A stretch of DNA of 33,533 nucleotides, taken from NCBI GenBank assembly GCA_022827045.1, contig JAJDTQ010000263.1, positions 1 through 33,533 of the forward strand. Reading direction: 5' to 3'. Positions within the stretch are counted from its first letter, which is position 1. The number at the start of each line of letters is the position of its first letter. The position numbers and the translations under genes are program-made. The stretch is from Candidatus Binatia bacterium (GTDB lineage Bacteria > Desulfobacterota_B > Binatia > UBA9968 > JAJDTQ01). Below the pieces are notes generated by a model. That model was not told where the DNA came from. It saw nothing but the letters and a program-made list of their open reading frames with translations, and ran no database searches. Below are positions 8,084 to 16,418 of this stretch, in pieces.

Positions 8084-9850
8084 TTGACCACGGCAAGCAC
8101 AGGGGCGCAGGACCTGGAGGCGCCGCAGAGTCTCCTGCCGCGGCTGGCCCGCATCGACTGGTCTCAGGCCGTCATCGTCGGCATCGCAGCGGTGGCGGCG
8201 GTCACGATTGTGATACTCCTCGGGCTGATCGTCTGGATAAGCCTGCGCACCGGCGTTCCCGCGCAGCCTTCCCCGTACACCCTCGAGAACTACCACACGC
8301 TCCTCTCCGACCCGTACAACTACGAGGTGCTGGGCACGACCCTGGCGTTCGCGCTGGTGACCATTGCCGTGGCGGTGCCGAGCGGCGCGGTGTTCGCGTG
8401 GCTCCTGGAGCGCACCGACCTGCCCGCGAAGACTGTGGCCGCGACCCTGCTCAGCATGGGGATCCTCATCCCCACCTTTCTCAAGGCCATGGGCTGGGTG
8501 TTCCTCCTGCACCCTCGCATCGGCGCGTTGAACCTCTTCCTGGTCCACGTCGTGGGGCTCAAGTCGAGCCCCTTCAACATCGCCACGGTGGTGGGTATGG
8601 GTTTCGTCCAGGGCATCACGCTGGCGCCGGTGGCCTACGTAATGGTGGCGGCCGCCCTGCGCCGTATGAACCCGGCGCTGGTGGAGGCGGCGGCGGTGCA
8701 CGGTGTGGGCGTCGTCCGGTCCGTGCTTCGCGTGGAGCTGCCGCTGGTGTGGCCGGCGCTCCTCTCGGTGATGATCTGGCTCTTCACCATCGCCATCGCG
8801 GCGTTCGACGTGCCCGCGGTCATCGGCATGACCAACAACATCTTCACCTTCAGCACGGCGCTCTACTTCATGGTCAATCCGGCCGAGGGGTTGCCGCAGT
8901 ACGGTTTGAGCGGCGCCTACGGCACCATCATGATCGGCTTGTCGCTGTTCCTGATGATCCCCTACTTCGCGGCGTTGCGACACAGCCACCGGTATCAGAT
9001 CATATCCGGCAAGGGATACCAGACCCGCCCCATCGAGCTTGGCCGGTGGCGTCTCCTGGGGTGGGGCGCCGTGCTTCTCTACGTCCTGCTGGCCGTGGTG
9101 CTGCCGCTCATCTCCATGTTGTGGGCTTCGTTGCTGCCCTACATGCAGGCGCCGTCCTGGCGGGCGCTCGCGTCGCTCTCGTTGGAGCGCTACACGAACG
9201 TGTTCGTCGACGATGCGCTCATCTCTTCGGGGCTGAACACGTTGTTCCTGATGTTCGCGGTGCCCACGGCCATCGTGTTCTTCAGCGCGGCCATCTCCTG
9301 GGTGGTGACACGCTCGCGGCTCAGGGGGCGGATGGTGCTGGACGCAATCGCATTCCTGCCGCATCCGGTGCCCAACCTGCTCTTCGCCCTGGCCATCGCC
9401 TACCTGGCGCTCGTCGTCTCCCATGTGGTCCCGATCTACGGCAGCATCTACCTGCTGGTTCTCGCCTACACCCTGGTATGGATCGGATTCGGCACGCGCA
9501 CGCTCAACAGCAACATGCTGCAGGTGCATCGCGAGTTGGAGGAGGCGGCGCAGGTAGGCGGCGCGTCAGCCCTGCGCATCGTGCGCAAGATCATCGTGCC
9601 GCTGATCCGACCGGGACTGGTGTACGCATGGATCTGGACTTCGCTCCTGGCGTACCGGGAATTGACCATGGCGGTGCTGCTCAGCTCTCCGGAGAACCAG
9701 GTGATCTCGACCTTCATCTGGGGCGAGTGGACCGGCGGCGGGTTGGGCGATGCCGCCACCGCGGGCATACTCATGGTTGTCATCATGTCGCCCCTGGTCG
9801 CGGGCTTCTGGACGGTGGCGCGGCGTCAGTTGGACGTGGCGGAGTCCTGA
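8084..9850 (+). CDS. ABC transporter permease, Fe3+-type fused double permease (copy 1)
   Basis: A 588-residue inner-membrane protein of two homologous halves, about 12 hydrophobic segments in all, as in FbpB-type permeases. Each half has the cytoplasmic EAA loop that contacts the ATPase: EAAAVHGVGVVRSVLRVELPLV from about residue 201 and EEAAQVGGASALRIVRKIIVPLI from about 486. The only plausible initiator upstream of the first membrane segment is TTG at 8084; no ATG or GTG lies between it and the in-frame stop of the Rieske gene. The ribosome site is weak, so translation may be modest. It sits 36 bases after the Rieske gene and 23 bases before the ATPase gene, its expected partner. Confidence 0.88.
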   Translation: MTTASTGAQDLEAPQSLLPRLARIDWSQAVIVGIAAVAAVTIVILLGLIVWISLRTGVPAQPSPYTLENYHTLLSDPYNYEVLGTTLAFALVTIAVAVPSGAVFAWLLERTDLPAKTVAATLLSMGILIPTFLKAMGWVFLLHPRIGALNLFLVHVVGLKSSPFNIATVVGMGFVQGITLAPVAYVMVAAALRRMNPALVEAAAVHGVGVVRSVLRVELPLVWPALLSVMIWLFTIAIAAFDVPAVIGMTNNIFTFSTALYFMVNPAEGLPQYGLSGAYGTIMIGLSLFLMIPYFAALRHSHRYQIISGKGYQTRPIELGRWRLLGWGAVLLYVLLAVVLPLISMLWASLLPYMQAPSWRALASLSLERYTNVFVDDALISSGLNTLFLMFAVPTAIVFFSAAISWVVTRSRLRGRMVLDAIAFLPHPVPNLLFALAIAYLALVVSHVVPIYGSIYLLVLAYTLVWIGFGTRTLNSNMLQVHRELEEAAQVGGASALRIVRKIIVPLIRPGLVYAWIWTSLLAYRELTMAVLLSSPENQVISTFIWGEWTGGGLGDAATAGILMVVIMSPLVAGFWTVARRQLDVAES

Positions 9851-9873
9851 GGATACGACGAGTTTCCAGGCCG

Positions 9874-10956
9874 ATGATCGAGATTCGCAGCCTCAGCAAA
9901 ATATTTCGCACCGGCGCCGACCCGGTCCGTGCGGTGGACGACGTGACCCTGGCCATCGCTGAACGTGAGTTCTTCGTGCTATTGGGCCTCAGCGGCTCGG
10001 GCAAGACCACGCTGCTGCGCTCCATCGCCGGCCTGGAAAAACCCGAGGCGGGCGAGATCCTGCTGGACAAGCGTGTCGTAAGCTCCGCGGAGCGCCGCGT
10101 CTTCATCCCGCCGTCCGACCGGGGCGTGGGTATGGTGTTCCAGTCTTATGCCGTGTGGCCGCACATGACCGTTTTCGACAACGTGGCCTTCCCGCTGCTC
10201 AACCGCCGCGGGCGGCTGCCCCGCGCGCAGGTACGGGAACGGGTAAGCCATGCCCTGGACTTGGTGCAACTGACCGGGCTGGAAGACCGCCCGGCGCCGA
10301 TGTTGAGCGGCGGACAGCAGCAGCGCGTAGCGCTGGCGCGCGCCCTGGCCGTCGAACCCCAGGTGCTGCTCATGGACGAGCCCCTGAGCAACCTGGATGC
10401 ACGCCTCCGCGAGGAGGTGCGGGACGAGATCAAGGCCCTGTCCCAGAAGCTCGGCGTCACCGTCTTCTATGTCACCCACGACCAGGTGGAAGCCATGGCC
10501 CTGGCGGACACGGTGGCGGTCATGAGCCACGGCAAGATCCTGCAGATGGGGCCCGCCCAGGCGGTGTACGATCGGCCCGTGGACCGGAGCGTAGGCGAGT
10601 TCCTGGGATCCATGAACGAACTGAAGGGCAGCGTGGACGCGGACGGCAGGGTCGTCACCGACGTTGGGCAGCTGGCGTGCGGCTCGCTGCCGCCGGGAGT
10701 CGACCCGCACGGCGAGGTGCTGGTGGGCGTCCGGCCAAACGATGTCTACATTTCCGTCGTTCCCACCGAGTGCGAGAACGAGTTTCCGGGCCGGGTGGAG
10801 GCACGGGTCTTTCTGGGCGATATCGTGGCGTACCAGTTGTCGGTAAACGGAGCCGCGATTTCGTGCAAGACGACCGTCAGCGAACCGGCCCTCGATCCGG
10901 GCATGAACGTGCATATCCGCTTTCCCAAGGACAAGCTCAAGGTCTTTGCGCGCTGA
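9874..10956 (+). CDS. ABC transporter ATP-binding protein, FbpC/PotA-like (copy 1)
   Basis: A 360-residue ATPase that powers the transporter. Walker A is GLSGSGKTT (residues 38-46), with Leu where Pro is usual; the Q-loop is FQSYAVWPH; the signature LSGGQQQRVALARAL starts at 144; Walker B is VLLMDEP (164-170) followed by the D-loop SNLDARLREEV; the H-loop is THDQVEAMALAD. A C-terminal domain of about 120 residues after the ATPase core (with EVLVGVRPNDV) resembles the TOBE domain of this group. The Pro-to-Leu change leaves all catalytic residues intact, so the enzyme should work. Start ATG at 9874 lies 23 bases after the permease stop. The next gene is the second Rieske oxygenase. Confidence 0.92.
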   Translation: MIEIRSLSKIFRTGADPVRAVDDVTLAIAEREFFVLLGLSGSGKTTLLRSIAGLEKPEAGEILLDKRVVSSAERRVFIPPSDRGVGMVFQSYAVWPHMTVFDNVAFPLLNRRGRLPRAQVRERVSHALDLVQLTGLEDRPAPMLSGGQQQRVALARALAVEPQVLLMDEPLSNLDARLREEVRDEIKALSQKLGVTVFYVTHDQVEAMALADTVAVMSHGKILQMGPAQAVYDRPVDRSVGEFLGSMNELKGSVDADGRVVTDVGQLACGSLPPGVDPHGEVLVGVRPNDVYISVVPTECENEFPGRVEARVFLGDIVAYQLSVNGAAISCKTTVSEPALDPGMNVHIRFPKDKLKVFAR

Positions 10957-10979
10957 GCGCATCGTCACAGGAGGTTGCC

Positions 10980-12137
10980 ATGACCATGACCGCCGCCGAG
11001 AACGACATGTTCACCCGCGTGGGGCCGGGAACGCCGGCCGGCGAGATGCTGCGCCGTTATTGGCATCCCATCGGGTTCACGAAAGAGCTGCAAGGCCGCC
11101 CGAAACGGAAGCGGCTCCTGGGCGAGGACCTCGTGCTGTTCCAGGACGAGCAAGGGAGGCTGGGGCTTCTGGGGCTGCGTTGTCCCCACCGCGGGACCTC
11201 CCTGGAATTGGGCTACCTGGAGGACGGCGGTCTTCGGTGCTGCTACCACGGGTGGCTCTTCGACGTCACCGGTGCGTGCTTGGAGCAGCCGTGCGAGCCC
11301 CCGGAACACAACTTCAAGGACAAGGTGCGGCACTTGGCGTACGACGTCCAGGAGTTGGCGGGGGTCATCTTCGCCTACATGGGGCCCAAACCTGCGCCGC
11401 TGCTGCCCCGCTACGATGTACTGGTACGGGAAGACGGAGTTCGCTCCGCCTGGGGGCGCCTCATGTCCGCCAACTACTTCCAGATGGTGGAGAACACCGT
11501 GGACCAGCACCACTTCCGCTGGCTTCACCGAAAGCCCACCTCGGCCATGTGGCGAAACATCAACCTGGAGTCCCACGTCACCGACTTCGGCATCCGCGAC
11601 CACTACAGCCGCCAGATCAACGGCGAGAAGTGCACCACCACGAGCTACTTCATCATGCCCACCATGAACAAGACCGGTTACCACGTGGACCACGACCACC
11701 CCGGCAGCATCGTCGCTAGCCACGTGGGCTACGAGGCGCTGCGCTGGCGCGTGCCCGCCGACGACACCCACACCATCCACGTCACCGTGTTGTTTGCGCC
11801 GTTCATCGACGGCAAGGCCGCCGAGCTGCGCCCCGACGGACAGGACCAGGGCATCGTGGAGAGCCCCTACGGGGTCTACAGTTGGGACGAGACCACCAAC
11901 CACCTCGGCCGCAACGACCAGGACCGCGCCGCCCAGGAGAGCCAGGGCGAGATCTGCGACCGCACCCTGGAGCACCTGGGCTCCTCCGACGAGGGCGTCA
12001 TCCTGCTGCGCAAGATCTACCGCGAGGCCATGGAAGAGGTGCGCCAGGGCCGCGACCCCCGCGGCGTCGTGCGCGACCCTGAGCAGAACGAGATAATCGA
12101 GATCATTCCCGACGAGGTCGTCGCACGGGTGGATTGA
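10980..12137 (+). CDS. Rieske [2Fe-2S] ring-hydroxylating oxygenase, alpha subunit-like (copy 2)
   Basis: A 385-residue paralogue of the oxygenase at 6932. AGGAGG just upstream fixes the start at 10980. Rieske ligands are C68-x-H70 and C87-x2-H90, again 16 residues apart, in CPHRGTS and CCYHGW. The iron site is N172-x2-D175-x2-H178-x4-H183 (ENTVDQHHFRWLH). The Rieske halves of the two copies are strongly alike (shared VGPGTP, RGTSLE, CCYHGW, GACLEQP and APLLPRYD blocks), while the catalytic halves have diverged, which points to different substrates or successive steps. The C-terminal part keeps the shared NDQDRAAQESQGEICDRTLEHLG-type block found in the first copy. It is 43 bases upstream of hyuA copy 1. 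No reductase partner is nearby. Confidence 0.9.
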   Translation: MTMTAAENDMFTRVGPGTPAGEMLRRYWHPIGFTKELQGRPKRKRLLGEDLVLFQDEQGRLGLLGLRCPHRGTSLELGYLEDGGLRCCYHGWLFDVTGACLEQPCEPPEHNFKDKVRHLAYDVQELAGVIFAYMGPKPAPLLPRYDVLVREDGVRSAWGRLMSANYFQMVENTVDQHHFRWLHRKPTSAMWRNINLESHVTDFGIRDHYSRQINGEKCTTTSYFIMPTMNKTGYHVDHDHPGSIVASHVGYEALRWRVPADDTHTIHVTVLFAPFIDGKAAELRPDGQDQGIVESPYGVYSWDETTNHLGRNDQDRAAQESQGEICDRTLEHLGSSDEGVILLRKIYREAMEEVRQGRDPRGVVRDPEQNEIIEIIPDEVVARVD

Positions 12138-12180
12138 CTTGTCACGACGCGGCGTGGCAATGTGCGGGCGGATCGTGCGC

Positions 12181-14277
12181 ATGGAATACATCATCGGCGT
12201 CGACATCGGCGGCACCTTCACCGACTGCGTGGTCCTTGACAGTGACGGCAAGCTGACCATCGGAAAGGCGCTCTCGACCCCCAGTGACTTCTCCCTGGGC
12301 GTGGTCGACTCACTCCAAAATGCCACCGAGAACCTGAGATTGCCGGCCATCGGCGATCTGTTGCGCTCAACACGTCTCTTCTTCCATGCCTGCACGGTGG
12401 CCGACAACACGCTGATTACCCGGGCCGGGGCCGTCACCGGGCTGGTGGTCACCGAGGGCTTTCCGGATACGTTCCTGATGATGCGGGGCAACGTGCACCT
12501 TGGGCTGACGGAGACGGAATCCTCTCACCTTTCGGCCCTGGAGAAGCCCGCCCCGCTGGTCCCGCGCGGACTTACGGAAGAAGTGCCGGGCCGGATCGAC
12601 TACAAGGGGTCGGTGCTTATCAACACCGACGTCCGGGAAATCGAGGAGGCTGTCGGCCGGCTGGTCGGCAAGGGGGTGGAGTCCGTTGCCGTCTGTCTGC
12701 TCTGGTCCATCGCCAACGGCGCCCACGAGAAGGCCGTGGCGGACGTGATTCGCCGGAAACACCCCGAGGTCCATGTAAGCTGCTCCAGCGACATCGCGCC
12801 TTTCCTGGGGGAATACGAACGTACGACGACGACCATCTTCAGTGCCTACATCGCCCCCAGGATAGTGGCCTACATGCGAAGTCTTCAGGTGAAACTCGCC
12901 GGCAACGGACTCAAGAGCGCCCCCCTCGTCATGCAGGCCTACGGCGGCATGCTGAGCATCGAGGCCACGTCCCAAAGAGCCATCGGAACCCTGGAATCCG
13001 GGCCGGCGGCCGGAGTCGTGGGCAGCAAGTTCATCGCCGATATGATCGGCGAGCCGAACATTCTGGCCACCGACATGGGCGGCACCACCTTCAAGGTCAG
13101 CCTGGTCCGGGGAGGGCTTATCGAGCGTGACTTCCAGCCCGTATTCGAACGCTACAGCATCCTGGCGCCGAAGATATGGGTGGCGTCCATCGGCGCGGGA
13201 GGCGGAAGCATCGCCTGGATCGACGACAGGTCGGGACTGCTGAAGGTCGGCCCCCAGGGAGCGGGCGCCTCTCCCGGCCCCGTGGCGTACGGCCTTGGTG
13301 GAACCGAGCCCACCGTATGTGACGCCGACGTGGTCCTCGGTTACCTGAACCCCGGGTACTTTCTGGGTGGCCGCATGACCCTGGACAAGGAGAAGGCTAC
13401 AGCCGCCATCGAAGAGCGCATCGCGAAGCCGCTGGACATGACGACAGTCCAGGCCGCCGGTGGAATTTTCCGCATCATCAATGCCCACATGAGCGACCTC
13501 ATCCGCCGCTGCACGGTGGAGCGCGGGTACGACCCGCGGGAGTTCGCCATGGTGGCCATCGGCGGATCGGCGCCCGTGCATGTGGCCCGCTGCGCCGTGC
13601 AGCTCGGCGTCCGCAAGGTGGTCATTCCCCTGACGGCTTCGGTCCATGCGGCGACCGGTCTGATCTCCGCCGACGTAACCTACGAGTACGGCATGTCCGA
13701 CCACTCGGTGGTTCCACTGGACCCGGCACGCCTCAACGGGGGCTTCGACAATCTGTGCGCCCGTGCCGCCGAAGACCTGTCCAACGCCGGTTTCCGGCAG
13801 GTTGATACGGTTCTTCTCCGGAGCGTCGACATGCGCTACCGCTATCAGGTCAACGAAATCAACGTTCCGGTCCCTGGGATGGGTCCGTTGCAGGGAGGCG
13901 ATTTGGAGCAGCTCTACAGCCGGTTCGACGAATTGTACGAGCAGTCGTACGGAAAAGGCTCCGGGTATCCGGAAGCGGGCAGGGAGATGTTGTCGCTCAG
14001 AGTCACCGCCATCGGGAAGCTGGCGAAACCGGCCGTTCACGAGAACCCGGTCGAGCCGGCTGATGCCCGGGAGGCTCGCAAGGACCGGCGGGACGTGTAC
14101 TTCGAGGAATACGACGACTTCACGGCCACGGACATTCTTGATTTCGAACGCCTGTCGCCGGGCATGAGCATCGACGGACCGGCTGTCATCGAGACCCCGG
14201 TGACCACCATCGTGGTGAACCCCAAGGATCGCGCGGAGATGGACGCGTTTCGCAATGTCGTGATCCATGTCGGCTAG
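12181..14277 (+). CDS. hyuA: Hydantoinase A / acetone carboxylase beta-like subunit (copy 1)
   Basis: A 698-residue subunit of the hydantoinase/oxoprolinase/acetone carboxylase family, an ASKHA-type ATPase that phosphorylates substrate (and in carboxylases activates bicarbonate or ketone). The phosphate loop GVDIGGTFTDCVVL is at residues 6-19, the second actin-like motif ATDMGGTTFKVSLV near 296-309, and IGAGGGSIAWID near 337. The ATG at 12181 is chosen because identity with the second copy begins exactly there; an in-frame ATG at 12160 and a TTG at 12139 also exist. The ribosome site is weak. The partner B subunit follows after 54 bases. About four residues in five match HyuA2 at 21201 by eye. 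True substrate unknown: an N-heterocycle (hydantoin-like) or a ketone are the family options. Confidence 0.9.
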   Translation: MEYIIGVDIGGTFTDCVVLDSDGKLTIGKALSTPSDFSLGVVDSLQNATENLRLPAIGDLLRSTRLFFHACTVADNTLITRAGAVTGLVVTEGFPDTFLMMRGNVHLGLTETESSHLSALEKPAPLVPRGLTEEVPGRIDYKGSVLINTDVREIEEAVGRLVGKGVESVAVCLLWSIANGAHEKAVADVIRRKHPEVHVSCSSDIAPFLGEYERTTTTIFSAYIAPRIVAYMRSLQVKLAGNGLKSAPLVMQAYGGMLSIEATSQRAIGTLESGPAAGVVGSKFIADMIGEPNILATDMGGTTFKVSLVRGGLIERDFQPVFERYSILAPKIWVASIGAGGGSIAWIDDRSGLLKVGPQGAGASPGPVAYGLGGTEPTVCDADVVLGYLNPGYFLGGRMTLDKEKATAAIEERIAKPLDMTTVQAAGGIFRIINAHMSDLIRRCTVERGYDPREFAMVAIGGSAPVHVARCAVQLGVRKVVIPLTASVHAATGLISADVTYEYGMSDHSVVPLDPARLNGGFDNLCARAAEDLSNAGFRQVDTVLLRSVDMRYRYQVNEINVPVPGMGPLQGGDLEQLYSRFDELYEQSYGKGSGYPEAGREMLSLRVTAIGKLAKPAVHENPVEPADAREARKDRRDVYFEEYDDFTATDILDFERLSPGMSIDGPAVIETPVTTIVVNPKDRAEMDAFRNVVIHVG

Positions 14278-14331
14278 CGTCCTGTCTCCGAATAGCGGTA
14301 TGTAGTTGTACATGAACTCCGGGAGGCAGCC

Positions 14332-16149
14332 ATGACCACAAACGGCGGTGTCGATCCCATCACCATGGAGATCCTGTCGCACCGGCTGCATCAGATCGCC
14401 CGGGAAATGGGCATCACCCTCGAACGGGTGGGCGGGACGGTTAACACGACGCAGCAGCACGACTACATGGCATCCCTCTACACCGCGGACGGCGATGTGC
14501 TGGCGGCGGGCGAGTCGCTGGGCCAGCACGTGGCCTGCGCCGGCTTCGCGGTGAAGAAGATCATCGAGCGTTTCGAGCACGGGGACGGCATCTATCCCGA
14601 CGACATCTTCCTGTTGAACGATCCCTACCAGGCGGCCATCCACCAGTCCGACGTCTACGTGCTTTCCCCCATCCATCACGAGGGCCGCCGCATCGCCTGG
14701 AGCGCCACCTTCGTTCACGTGATGGACATCGGAGCCCTGTCCCCGGGCGGCAACTCTCCCGCGGCCACGGACATCTGTCACGAGGGCGTGCGCATTCCGG
14801 GGATCAAGCTGGTGGACCGGGGGAAGCTGCGCAGCGACGTGTTCGACGCCTTCGTGACCATGACGCGGCAGCCGATCATGGTGGGACTGGACCTGAAGTG
14901 CGAGATCGCCGCCAACAACGTCGCCAAGGCCAGGGTGCGGGAGCTCGTGGGCCAGTACGGCCCCGAGATGCTGGAGGCCGTGTCCCGGGAGATCATCCGC
15001 TTTACCGAATCCGTGCTGCGGGAACGCATCCGGGAGTTCGCCGACGGCTCCTGGAGCGAAACCGGGCTCATTCAGGGCGACGAGACCTGGAAGATGCATC
15101 TGACCCTGACCAAGCGGGACGACCGCCTGATCTTCGACTTCACCGGCAGCGACAAACAGGCCAGCACGGGGATCAACCTGCCGTACCATGCCACCTACGG
15201 GACCTGTTTTGCCGCGGTTCTCTCCACCATCGGTTTCGACATTCCCAAGAACCACGGCGCCTTCGCGCCCATCGAGGTGGTCGCTCCGCCGGGCACCGTG
15301 GCCAATGTGCAGTACCCCGGGCCGGTGTCGCTGAACACCACCTCCGGCGGAGCCACCGCCCGCTACCTTGCGCCCGCGGTGATGACGAAGATGCTCGCCA
15401 CCAACGAGCACTGGCGGAAGGAGGTGATGGCCCACGACGCCGGCCACCGTTTCGCCCGTCACGCCGGGGTCAACCAGTACGGCCGGTACTACGTGTCCAG
15501 TCTTTCGGAAGGGGCCATTGACGGCCGCGGCGCGCGCGCGGACAAGGACGGCGTGGACTCGGGAGGCAGGGGCTGGTCGTCGTGTCAGAACGTCGAGTGG
15601 GTGGAGCAGAACTTTCCCATACTGTATCTTTTCCGGCGCCACCTGAAGGACGGATCGGGTGCCGGGCGGTTTCGGGGGGGCACCGGCTCGGAGACCGCCC
15701 TGACGGTGTACGACGCTCCCGAAGGGCAGATCCGCGGCGTGGCGTTGGGGGTGGCGGGCCTTCGGAACTCGGGCCAGGGACTCTTCGGCGGCCTGTTCGG
15801 CGCCCCCAGCCTGCTGGTGTTGAAGGAGAAGACCAACATCTGGGACACGATGGGGGAGAACCGGCACCCGGTGGACGTGGAGGCGATGGGGGGCACCTCG
15901 GAGAGGCTGCCCTACTGCGACTTCGACGTGAAGGACGGGAGCGTCCTGTACATGCGGCTTGCCAACGGCGGCGGCTACGGCGATCCGCTGGACCGGGAGC
16001 CCCAGGCGGTGCTGCGGGACGTGGCCAACGGCCTCGTTTCGCGGGAGGTGGCGCACGACATCTACGGGGTGGCCCTCACCTCCTCGGAAACGGCCGTGGA
16101 CGCGGCCGCCACGGAGGAGCTTCGCGCCGCCATTCGGGCGCAGCGTTGA
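14332..16149 (+). CDS. hyuB: Hydantoinase B / acetone carboxylase alpha-like subunit (copy 1)
   Basis: A 605-residue partner of HyuA. It begins with the family's typical DPITMEILSHRL, then VNTTQQHDYMASLYTADGDVLAAG, and shows LLNDPYQAAIHQSD with N96-D97, H104 and D107 in the positions where family members bind the active-site metal. TDICHEGVRIPG, the PVSLNTTSGGAT segment, and a C-terminal MRLANGGGYGDPLDR are further family marks. GGGAGG lies just upstream of the ATG at 14332. The B subunit carries out the hydrolytic or carboxylation half of the reaction on the phosphorylated intermediate made by HyuA. A small gamma-like gene follows after 17 bases, which tilts the complex toward a carboxylase of the acetone/acetophenone type. 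Confidence 0.9.
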   Translation: MTTNGGVDPITMEILSHRLHQIAREMGITLERVGGTVNTTQQHDYMASLYTADGDVLAAGESLGQHVACAGFAVKKIIERFEHGDGIYPDDIFLLNDPYQAAIHQSDVYVLSPIHHEGRRIAWSATFVHVMDIGALSPGGNSPAATDICHEGVRIPGIKLVDRGKLRSDVFDAFVTMTRQPIMVGLDLKCEIAANNVAKARVRELVGQYGPEMLEAVSREIIRFTESVLRERIREFADGSWSETGLIQGDETWKMHLTLTKRDDRLIFDFTGSDKQASTGINLPYHATYGTCFAAVLSTIGFDIPKNHGAFAPIEVVAPPGTVANVQYPGPVSLNTTSGGATARYLAPAVMTKMLATNEHWRKEVMAHDAGHRFARHAGVNQYGRYYVSSLSEGAIDGRGARADKDGVDSGGRGWSSCQNVEWVEQNFPILYLFRRHLKDGSGAGRFRGGTGSETALTVYDAPEGQIRGVALGVAGLRNSGQGLFGGLFGAPSLLVLKEKTNIWDTMGENRHPVDVEAMGGTSERLPYCDFDVKDGSVLYMRLANGGGYGDPLDREPQAVLRDVANGLVSREVAHDIYGVALTSSETAVDAAATEELRAAIRAQR

Positions 16150-16166
16150 CGGAGGAAACGCGGCCG

Positions 16167-16418
16167 ATGAGACGACCGTTGAGAGAGAACCTGGTGCTGG
16201 ACGACGATTCCGGCAGCCTCCGGGTGCTGTGTGTCCGCTGCGGCTTCGACTTCGGCGGCGAGAAGGAGTGGCGGGAACGGAGCTACACGAAGCGGCAGTC
16301 TCCGACGGCGGGCGGACCCTTGATGAAGGACCTCGAGGGCCAGTTCCTGCTGGAGCAGCTCTTCTGCCCGCAATGCAAGACCCTGCTCGACTCGCAGATC
16401 GTGGAGGTTGACGCGTGA
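16167..16418 (+). CDS. Small four-cysteine protein, acetone carboxylase gamma subunit-like
   Basis: An 83-residue protein with two Cys pairs, C22-x2-C25 (CVRCGFDFG) and C67-x2-C70 (CPQCKTLLD), spaced as in a zinc ribbon. The ending LFCPQCKTLLDSQIVEVD closely resembles the C-terminus of acetone carboxylase gamma subunits (Acetone_carb_G family), and the central WRERSY fits the same family. Known gamma subunits are somewhat longer, so this is a compact version. GGAGG (16151-16155) lies 11 bases before the ATG. In acetone and acetophenone carboxylases the gamma-type subunit binds zinc and holds the alpha and beta chains together, so its place right after hyuB supports a heteromeric ATP-dependent carboxylase. 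The stop overlaps the next start (GTGA), so the two are translationally coupled. The second HyuAB copy has no such gene beside it. Confidence 0.8.
   Translation: MRRPLRENLVLDDDSGSLRVLCVRCGFDFGGEKEWRERSYTKRQSPTAGGPLMKDLEGQFLLEQLFCPQCKTLLDSQIVEVDA

Noticed and set aside
9985..10015. Walker A of ATPase copy 1 has Leu in place of Pro, suggesting an inactive enzyme
   Set aside because: The Lys, Ser/Thr, signature, Walker B and His residues are all intact, and this position tolerates change, so loss of function is not supported.
12139..12180. Upstream TTG (12139) and ATG (12160) as starts for hyuA copy 1
   Set aside because: They add residues with no counterpart in hyuA copy 2, whose similarity begins at MEY; neither has a better ribosome site.
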